A DNA stretch of 64,000 nt from Nitrincola alkalilacustris (lineage in GTDB: Bacteria > Pseudomonadota > Gammaproteobacteria > Pseudomonadales > Balneatricaceae), in contig NZ_WBOM01000002.1 of assembly GCF_008973755.1 (NCBI RefSeq), positions 1 through 64,000 on the forward strand, in the 5' to 3' direction. Under the pieces are notes generated by a model, which did no database searches, was not told where the DNA came from, and was given only the letters and a program-made list of their open reading frames with translations. The first letter of the stretch is position 1; each line of letters opens with the position of its first letter. The position numbers were made by a program, and so were the translations under genes. Positions 63,522 through 64,000 of the stretch are shown here, in pieces.

Positions 63522-64000
63522 ATGTCTGTATGCGCTGATGAGTTCCATATCGTGACTGAGCTGCGAAACAAAGCAGAACAACAGTTGCAGGCAGGCACCA
63601 CACGGACTGATCCGCAGTGGCCACTGGGAGTTGATGCCCTGCAGATGTTATACCGCATGTCCAGTGATCCCGGCAGAGCGGAAGATGCGTTAAAACTGCT
63701 CCATGAATTGCAGGTTCACCAGGTTGAGCTGGACCTGCAGAACGAAGAAATGGCGATGAATGAGCGCGATTTGGCCGAGGATTTATCCCTTTATCGAGAA
63801 CTTTATGATTCCGCCCCGATAAGCTATTTTGTTGTTGATCTCATGGGTAAAGTCATACAGGGAAATGATGCCGCAGCCGAGCTTCTTAGTCTTGAGCGTG
63901 ACGAGTTAACAGGGCAGGACCTTAATACCTTCTTGCTTGCACAAAGTCGGCCCTTGTTGCTCGATTTGTTAAAACGCGTGGCGCATAGCGGTAACAAAGA
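63522..64000 (+). CDS. PAS-domain sensor protein, 5' part
   Basis: The frame runs off the window's right edge after about 160 residues. The N-terminal part (EFHIVTELRNKAEQQLQAG, then DALKLLHELQVHQVELDLQNEEM) is a coiled-coil-rich segment of a known PAS-sensor group. A PAS domain (YDSAPISYFVVDLMGKVIQGNDAAAE) begins near residue 98. What follows (kinase, GGDEF or other output) is not visible. I take the ATG at 63522, just after GGGGGTTTT; the ATG at 63480 in the same frame is the alternative. Confidence 0.8.
   Translation, partial: MSVCADEFHIVTELRNKAEQQLQAGTTRTDPQWPLGVDALQMLYRMSSDPGRAEDALKLLHELQVHQVELDLQNEEMAMNERDLAEDLSLYRELYDSAPISYFVVDLMGKVIQGNDAAAELLSLERDELTGQDLNTFLLAQSRPLLLDLLKRVAHSGNK

Noticed and set aside
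1-64000. CRISPR arrays, insertion sequences, prophage and tRNA genes
   Set aside because: No regularly spaced repeats, transposase or integrase motifs, or tRNA cloverleaf sequences were noticed in any spacer.

Overview
The window looks like a chromosomal segment of a marine or brackish gammaproteobacterium of Oceanospirillales type. This is an inference from gene content: a DUF2489 gene, TonB receptors paired with a BarA-like kinase, TRAP and TAXI transporters, glutathione-independent formaldehyde dehydrogenase, 2-aminoethylphosphonate (2-AEP) catabolism, and alpha-E/ATP-grasp/transglutaminase genes. Base composition looks moderate, slightly above 50% G+C by eye. The window opens inside a 5S rRNA gene with its terminator, so the left edge is the end of an rrn operon. 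The right edge cuts a PAS-domain sensor gene.

Layout. 0-1 kb: rrn tail, then two small membrane-anchored proteins. 1-9 kb (minus strand): two tandem TonB-dependent receptors, a periplasmic binding protein and a BarA-like tripartite sensor kinase, which look like one sensing and uptake module. 9-11 kb: omega-amidase plus methylthioribose kinase (methionine salvage). 11-15 kb: YceI with cytochrome b561, a LysR regulator and PBP4. 15-18.5 kb (minus): gamma-glutamyltransferase lipoprotein, amidoligase and class-I glutamine-amidotransferase-like hydrolase in one tight operon. 18.5-22 kb: YaeQ, an orphan TAXI binding protein, a diguanylate cyclase and a small phosphatase/sulfurtransferase-like protein. 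22.5-27 kb: a BMP-type nucleoside ABC importer. 27-34 kb (minus): AgcS amino-acid symporter, a DctPQM TRAP transporter and FdhA. 33.7-38 kb: a second gamma-glutamyltransferase, a second diguanylate cyclase and a serine/threonine dehydratase-like enzyme.

The most striking locus is 38.2-47.9 kb. Two divergent operons encode transglutaminase-like proteases, a transglutaminase-DUF2126 protein, circularly permuted ATP-grasp enzymes and alpha-E proteins, a set predicted from earlier genomic work to build and cleave amide or peptide products. The 325-bp divergent spacer holds one sigma-54 (-24/-12) promoter facing each way and a full NtrC-type dyad almost midway between them. The sequence therefore predicts that both arms are switched on by nitrogen limitation from a shared enhancer. 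One of the two ATP-grasp paralogues has lost its nucleotide-binding signatures.

48-63 kb: a membrane protein, a PhnR-like GntR/UTRA regulator, a degenerate EAL protein, a sulfate ABC importer (cysA, cysW, cysT, sbp) with a CysB-type regulator, and then a 2-AEP uptake and degradation cluster (binding protein, ATPase, fused permease, phnW, phnX) extended by an EamA exporter-like gene and a HAD phosphatase. Two 12-bp operators of HutC/GntR type (GTMTAKAC core) lie directly before the binding-protein gene and before phnW, tying the PhnR-like regulator to both units. No CRISPR array, insertion sequence, prophage or tRNA gene was seen.
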